In this document: one piece after another, positions 58,204 to 64,000 of the stretch | Layout: each line of letters opens with the position of its first letter | Position numbering within the stretch: the first letter of the stretch is position 1 | NCBI RefSeq assembly: GCF_036320965.1 | Contig: NC_092261.1 | Span: 17,909,146-17,973,145, forward strand | Direction: 5' to 3' | From: Panulirus ornatus | Lineage: Eukaryota > Arthropoda > Malacostraca > Decapoda > Palinuridae | DNA: 64,000 nt | Translations under genes and position numbers: made by a program | The notes under the pieces: generated by a model | What the model saw: the letters and a program-made list of their open reading frames with translations, nothing else | Database searches by the model: none | Told to the model about the DNA's origin: nothing

Positions 58204-59396
58204 TCAACCCCGGTATACCACATCGCTCCAGTTCACTCTATTCCTTGCCCTCCTTTCACCCTCCTGCATGTTCAGGCCCCGATCACACAAAATCTTTTTC
58301 ACTCCATCTTTCCACCTCCAATTTGGTCTCCCTCTTCTCCTCGTTCCCTCCACCTCCGACACATATATCCTCTTGGTCAATCTTTCCTCACTCATTCTCT
58401 CTATGTGCCCAAACCACTTCAAAACACCCTCTTCTGCTCTCTCAACCACGCTCTTTTTATTTCCACACATCTCTCTTACCCTTACGTTACTCACTCGATC
58501 AAACCACCTCACACCACACATTGTCCTCAAACATCTCATTTCCAGCACATCCATCCTCCTGCGCACAACTCTATCCATAGCCCACGCCTCGCAACCATAC
58601 AACATTGTTGGAACCACTATTCCTTCAAACATACCCATTTTTGCTTTCCGAGATAATGTTCTCGACTTCCACACATTCTTCAAGGCCCCCAGAATTTTCG
58701 CCCCCTCCCCCACCCTATGATCCACGTCCGCTTCCTTGGTTCCATCCGCTGCCAGATCCACTCCCAGATATCTAAAACACTTCACTTCCTCCAGTTTTTC
58801 TCCATTCAAACTCACCTCCCAATTGACTTGACCCTCAACCCTACTGTACCTAATAACCTTGCTCTTATTCACATTTACTCTTAACTTTCTTCTTCCACAC
58901 ACTTTACCAAACTCAGTCACCAGCTTCTGCAGTTTCTCACATGAATCAGCCACCAGCGCTGTATCATCAGCGAACAACAACTGACTCACTTCCCAAGCTC
59001 TCTCATCCCCAACAGACTTCATACTTGCCCCTCTTTCCAAAACTCTTGCATTTACCTCCCTAACAACCCCATCCATAAACAAATTAAACAACCATGGAGA
59101 CATGACACACCCCTGCCGGAAACCTACATTCACTGAGAACCAATCACTTTCCTCTCTCCCTACACGTACACATGCCTTACATCCTCGATAAAAACTTTTC
59201 ACTGCTTCTAACAACTTTCCTCCCACACCATATATTCTTAATACCTTCCACAGAGCATCTCTATCAACTCTATCATATGCCTTCTCCAGATCCATAAATG
59301 CTACATACAAATCCATTTGCTTTTCTAAGTATTTCTCACATACATTCTTCAAAGCAAACACCTGATCCACACATCCTCTACCACTTCTGAAACCAC
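58204..59396 (-). CDS. RTE-A reverse transcriptase and C-terminal region, open but 5'-truncated
   Basis: About 397 residues of LINE protein without stop or frameshift (the open frame extends to 59568 through unrelated sequence). RT features in order: GFRSGRGCVDQVFALKN (~1-18), DLEKAYDRVDRDALWKVLR (~36-55), RQGCVMSPWLFNLFMDGV (~90-107), LFADDTALVADS with the two catalytic Asp (~138-150), [20 protein letters not shown] (~172-192), [16 protein letters not shown]-terminal features: [58 protein letters not shown]. It ends at VVYRG-stop, 11 residues before the usual end. EN and the first part of RT are missing, so it cannot act alone. Confidence 0.85.
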
Positions 59397-59398
59397 AC

Positions 59399-60273
<875 letters not shown>

Positions 60274-60411
60274 CATTAGAATATAATATATTGAGGATAA
60301 CGAGGGCCGGTGTATGGAACAGTTAGCCCGGCCACTAGTATATTGGTCTTTGGTTACACTATTTCTCTTTTGTGAGTGGTTATTCCACCGATCCAGGATT
60401 ACATAGTAGGC

Positions 60412-60415
<4 letters not shown>

Positions 60416-60490
<75 letters not shown>
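60416..60490. repeat. (TA)n microsatellite
   Basis: About 74 bases of TA at the 5' end of nRTE-S. Confidence 0.97.
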
Positions 60491-60492
<2 letters not shown>

Positions 60493-60729
60493 CCCTGGGG
60501 ATAGGGGAGAAAGAATACTTCCCACGTATTCCCTGCGTGTCGTACAAGGCGACTAAAAGGGGAGGGAGCGGGTGGCTGGAAATCCTGACCTTTCTTGTTT
60601 TTTTTTAATTTTCCAAAAGAAGGAACAGAGAAGGGGGGTCAGGTGAGGATATTCCCTCTAAGGCCCAGTTCTCTGTTCTTAACGCTACCTCGCTAACGTG
60701 GGAAATGGCAAATAGTATTAAAAGAAAAA

Positions 60730-60745
<16 letters not shown>
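60491..60745 (+). mobile_element. nRTE-S (full, well preserved)
   Basis: It begins ATCCCTGGGGATAGGGGAGA. The start can fold as ATCCC-TG-GGGAT, and GAATAC/GTATTC form a second small inverted repeat. Then come a GTCGTACAAGGCGACTAAAA block, a T-run, AAAAGAAGGAACAGAGAAGG, GGTGAGGATATTCCCTCTAA, TCTGTTCTTAACGCTACCTC, the hairpin at 60689-60702, AATGGCAAATAG and an A-run. (TA)n on both sides. Confidence 0.88.
60689..60702 (+). promoter_or_regulatory. nRTE-S 3'-terminal hairpin
   Basis: CTCGC-TAAC-GTGGG, the counterpart of the RTE terminal hairpin, preceded by TCTGTT and GCTAC as in the LINE and followed by GGAAATGGC. One stem pair is a wobble in this copy. Confidence 0.5.
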
Positions 60746-60813
<68 letters not shown>

Positions 60814-60814
60814 T
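60746..60814. repeat. (TA)n microsatellite
   Basis: About 66 bases of TA with one G. An RTE-A copy begins at its edge. Confidence 0.97.
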
Positions 60815-61868
60815 GGGAGGCAAGTTGTTAGAAGCAGTGAAAAGTTTTTATCGAGGATGTAAGGCATGTGTACGTGTGGGAAGAGAGGAAAGTGATTGGT
60901 TCTCAGTGAATGTAGGTTTCCGGCAGGGGTGTGTCATGTCTCCATGGTCGTTTAATTTGTTTATGGATGGGGTTGTTAGGGAGGTAAATGCAAGAGTTTT
61001 GGAAAGAGGGGCAAGTATGCAGTCTGTTGGGGATGAGAGAGCTTGGGAAGTGAGTCTGTTGTTGTTCGCTGATGATACAGCGCTGGTGGCTGATTCATGT
61101 GAGAAACTGCAGAAGCTGGTGACTGAGTTTGGTAAAGTGTGTGAAAGAAGAAAGTTAAGAGTAAATGTGAATAAGAGCAAGGTTATTAGGTACAGTAAGG
61201 TTGAGGGTCAAGTCAATTGGGAGGTAAGTTTGAATGGAGAAAAACTGGAGGAACTAAAGTGTTTTAGATATCTGGGAGTGGATCTGGCAGCGGATGGAAC
61301 CATGGAAGAGGAAGTGAATCATAGGGTGGGAGAGGGGGCGAGAATCCTGGGAGCCTTGAAGAATGTGTGGAAGTCGAGAACATTATCTCGAAAAGCAAAA
61401 ATGGGTATGTTTGAAGGAATAGTGGTTCCAACAATGTTGTATGGTTGCAAAAAGTGGGCTATGGATAGAGTTGTGCGCAGGAGGGTGGGTGTGCTGGAAA
61501 TGAGATGTTTGAGGACAATATGTGGTGTGAGGTGGTTTGATCGAGTAAGTAATGTAAGGGTAAGAGATATGTGTGGAAATAAAAAGAGCGTGGTTGAGAG
61601 AGCAGAAGAGGGTGTTTTGAAATGGTTTGGGCACATGGAGGGAATGAGTGAGGAAAGATTGACCAAGAGGATATATGTGTCGGAGGTGGAGGGAACGAGG
61701 AGAAGTGGGAGACCAAATTGGAGGTGGAAAGATGGAGTGAAAAAGATTTTGAGTGATCGGGGCCTGAATATTCAGCAGGGTGAAAGGCGGGCAAGGAATA
61801 GAGTGAATTGGATCGATGTGGTATACCGGGGTCGACGTGCTGTCAATGGAGTGAATCAGGGCATGTGA
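60815..61868 (+). CDS. RTE-A RT (3' half) and C-terminal region, open
   Basis: About 350 LINE residues without interruption (the frame starts upstream at 60705 through the TA tract). Visible: [48 protein letters not shown] (61065 on), [75 protein letters not shown] (the usual CEAW is CKKW), CLRTICGVRWFDRVSN, KWFGHMEGM and [19 protein letters not shown]. The RT fingers are missing, so it is not autonomous. Confidence 0.85.
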
Positions 61869-62290
61869 AGCGTCTGGGGAAAACCATGGAAAGTTGTGTG
61901 GGGCCTGGATGTGGAAAGGGAGCTGTGGTTTGGGGCATTATTGCATGACAGCTAGAGACTGAGTGTGAACGAATGTGGCCTTTGTTGCCTTTTCCTAGCG
62001 CTACCTCACACATATGAGGGGGGAGGGGGATGTTATTACATGTGTGGCGAGGTGGCGATGGGAATGAATAAAGGCAGACAGTGTGAATTGTGTGCATGTG
62101 TATATATGTATGTGTCTGTGTGTGTATATACATGCTTACATTGAGATGTATGGGTATGTATATTTGCGTGTGTGGACGTGTATGTATATACATGTGTATG
62201 GGGGTGGGATGGGCCATTTCTTTCGTCTGTTTCCTTGCGCTACCTCGCAAACGTGGGAGACAGCGACAAAGCAAAATAAATAAATAAATA
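60815..62290 (+). mobile_element. RTE-A LINE, RT to 3' end (left arm of palindrome)
   Basis: It starts at GGKLLEAVKSFYRGCKACVR and reads open to NGVNQGM-stop (61868). A full two-tail 3' UTR follows: first tail motif at about 62000-62025, terminal hairpin at 62244-62257, ACAGCGACAAAGC and an (AAAT)n end. A second RTE-A copy in inverse orientation begins within about 20 bases. Confidence 0.94.
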
Positions 62291-62299
62291 AATATTATT

Positions 62300-64000
62300 T
62301 CTTTTTTTATTTTGCTTTGTCGCTGTCTCCCGCGTTTGCGAGATAGCGCAAGGAAACAGACGAAAGAATGGCCCAACCCACCCACATACACATGTATATA
62401 CATACACGTCCACACACGCAAAATACATACCTATACATCTCAATGTACACATATACATACACACACAGACATATACATATAAACACATGTACATACTTCA
62501 TACTTTCTGCCTTTATTTATTCCAATCGCCACCTCGCCACACATGGAATAACCCCCCTCCCCCCTCATGTGTGCGAGGTAGCGCTAGGAAAAGACAACAA
62601 AGGCCACATTCGTTCACACTCAGTCTCTAGCTGTCATGTAATAATGCACCGAAACCACAGCTCCCTTTCCACATCCAGGCCCCACACAACTTTCCATGGT
62701 TTACCCCAGACGCTTCACATGCCCTGGTTTAATCCATTGACAGCACGTCGACCCCGGTATACCACATCGTTCCAATTCACTCTATTCCTTGCACGCCTTT
62801 CACCCTCCTTCATGTTCAGGCCCCGATCACTCAAAATCTTTTTCACTCCATCTTTCCACCTCCAATTTGGTCTCCCACTTCTCCTCGTTCCCTCCACCTC
62901 TGACACATATATCCTCTTGGTCAATCTTTCCTCACTCATTCTTTCCATGTGACCAAACCATTTCAAAACACCCTCTTCTGCCCTCTCAACCACACTCTTT
63001 TTATTTCCACACATCTCTCTTACCCTTACATTACTTACTCGATCAAACCACCTCACACCACATATTATCCTCAAACATCTCATTTCCAGCACATCCACCC
63101 TCCTACGCACAACTCTATCCATAGCCCACGCTTCGCAGCCATACAACATTGTTGGAACCACTATTCCTTCAAACATACCCATTTTTGCTTTCCGAGATAA
63201 TGTTCTCGACTTCCACATATTCTTCAAGGCTCCAAGAATTTTCGCCCCCTCCCCCACCCTATGATTCACTTCCGCTTCCACGGTTCCATCCGCTGCCAGA
63301 TCCACTCCCAGATATCTAAAACACTTTAGTTCCTCCAGTTTTTCTCCATTCAAACTTACCTCCCAATTGACTTGACCCTCAACCCTACCGTACCTAATAA
63401 CCTTGCTCTTATTCACATTTACTCTTAACTTCCTTCTTTCACACACTTTACAAAAATCAGTCACCAGCTTCTGCAATTTCTCACGTGAATCAGCCACCAG
63501 CACTGTTGCATCAGCGAACAACAACTGACTCACTTCCCAAGCTCGCTCATCCACAACAGACTGCATACGTGCCCCTCTTTCCAAAACTCTTGCATTCACC
63601 TCCCTAACAACCCCATCCATAAACAAATCAAACAACCATGGAGACATCACACCCCTGCCGTAAACCTACATTCACTGAGAACCAATCACTTTCCTCTCTC
63701 CCTACACGTACACATGCCTTACATCCTCGATAAAAACTTTTCACTGCTTCTAACAACTTGCCTCCCACACCATATATTCTTAATACCTTCCACAGAGCAT
63801 CTCTATCAACTCTATCATATGCCTTCTCCAGATCCATAGATACTAAATACAAATCCATTTGCTTTTCTAAGTATTTCTCACATATATTCTTCAAAGCAAA
63901 CACCTGATCCACACATCCTCTACCACTTCTGAAACCACACTGCTCTTCCCCAGTCTGATCCTCTGTACATGCCTTCACCCTCTCAATCAATACCCTCCCA
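62300..64000 (-). mobile_element. RTE-A LINE, RT to 3' end (right arm of palindrome), continues past window
   Basis: The minus strand holds frame 63990-63628 (MIERVKACTEDQTGEEQCGF, GRGCVDQVFALKNICEKYLE, DLEKAYDRVDRDALWKVLR), a frameshift near 63650 from a small deletion, then 63650-62715 to NGLNQGM-stop. The two-tail 3' UTR has the terminal hairpin CTCGCAAACGCGGG at about 62327-62340. The 5' part lies beyond the window. Confidence 0.94.
62715..63650 (-). pseudogene. RTE-A RT 3' part and C-terminus, with altered RT active site
   Basis: This is a 311-residue open frame starting SPWLFDLFMDGVVREVNARV. The RT active-site motif reads LFADATVLVADS, not LFADDTALVADS (63500-63530), so the second catalytic Asp is Ala. 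The rest ([79 protein letters not shown]) is well preserved. Together with the upstream frameshift this copy is inactive. Confidence 0.88.

Larger units (their letters stand above)
57995..59398 (-). mobile_element. RTE-A LINE, short-UTR subfamily, least decayed RT plus C-terminus
   Basis: The minus strand starts within RT at CGFRSGRGCVDQVFALKN (59398) and reads open to the stop at 58204. The short 3' UTR (58018-58200) carries the deletion junction near 58140-58155, a 13-base C-run at 58084-58093 and the hairpin CTCGCAAACGCGGG at 58033-58046, then a (TAAAA)n end. The 5' end is joined to a plus-strand RTE tail at about 59400. Confidence 0.93.

Overview
The window looks like non-coding, repeat-dominated nuclear DNA of an animal, most likely a decapod crustacean. 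The organism is inferred from overall character, not from a host gene: very long (TA)n, (CA/GT)n, (CT/GA)n and (AAT)n arrays, many degraded LINE copies and tRNA-derived SINEs. I see no bacterial gene, operon, rRNA, true tRNA gene or CRISPR array. Only one open frame (12538-12975, minus) looks like possible host coding sequence, and I cannot name it.

The dominant component is one non-LTR retrotransposon family, here called RTE-A. It encodes an APE-type endonuclease (EN), a reverse transcriptase (RT) and a Cys/Trp-rich C-terminal region, and resembles the RTE clade. About 20 fragments lie on both strands. The most complete is 30154-33427 (minus), with 5' UTR, EN, RT and C-terminus. The least decayed ones cluster at 58-64 kb, where two 3' halves face each other tail to tail as a palindrome of about 1.5 kb per arm. 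An older relative, RTE-B, has a shorter 3' tail (8490-9710, 35775-37060, 45546-46142, 59400-59660). A CR1/Jockey-like RT relic lies at 20180-20836.

The most interesting system is a LINE with a short non-autonomous partner. About nine copies of a 190-260 bp element, here called nRTE-S, occur between (TA)n tracts. Its first ~200 bases match the 5' UTR of the RTE-A copy at 30-33 kb. Its last ~45 bases match the RTE 3' tail, which carries a conserved hairpin (CTCGC, 4-nt loop, GCGGG). It therefore looks like an RTE reduced to its 5' UTR plus its 3' recognition hairpin. Around it are LINE/nRTE-S chimeras, internally deleted LINEs, tail-only insertions, and a subfamily marked by a shared UTR deletion plus a nonsense change.

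Layout: 0-5.6 kb RTE-A fragments, nRTE-S and tail-only pieces; 5.6-8.4 kb a Penelope-type fragment and a diverged ~0.65 kb direct duplication; 8.5-9.7 kb an internally deleted RTE; 9.8-16.6 kb mostly LINE-free, with the first copy of a ~2 kb paralogous block and the candidate exon; 16.7-37 kb dense LINE fragments and a locus present twice, with and without nRTE-S; 37-45 kb minisatellites, G-rich DNA and the second copy of the 2 kb block; 45.5-48.4 kb RTE and a second well-preserved Penelope-type fragment; 48.5-57.7 kb mostly unassigned, with microsatellites and minisatellites; 57.7-64 kb young RTE copies.

Three copies of a short repeat at 5.6, 20.0 and 48.3 kb carry a hammerhead-ribozyme-like core on the minus strand, as reported for Penelope-like elements. 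Family names rest on motif recognition without searches, and element borders are generally good to about 10-20 bases.
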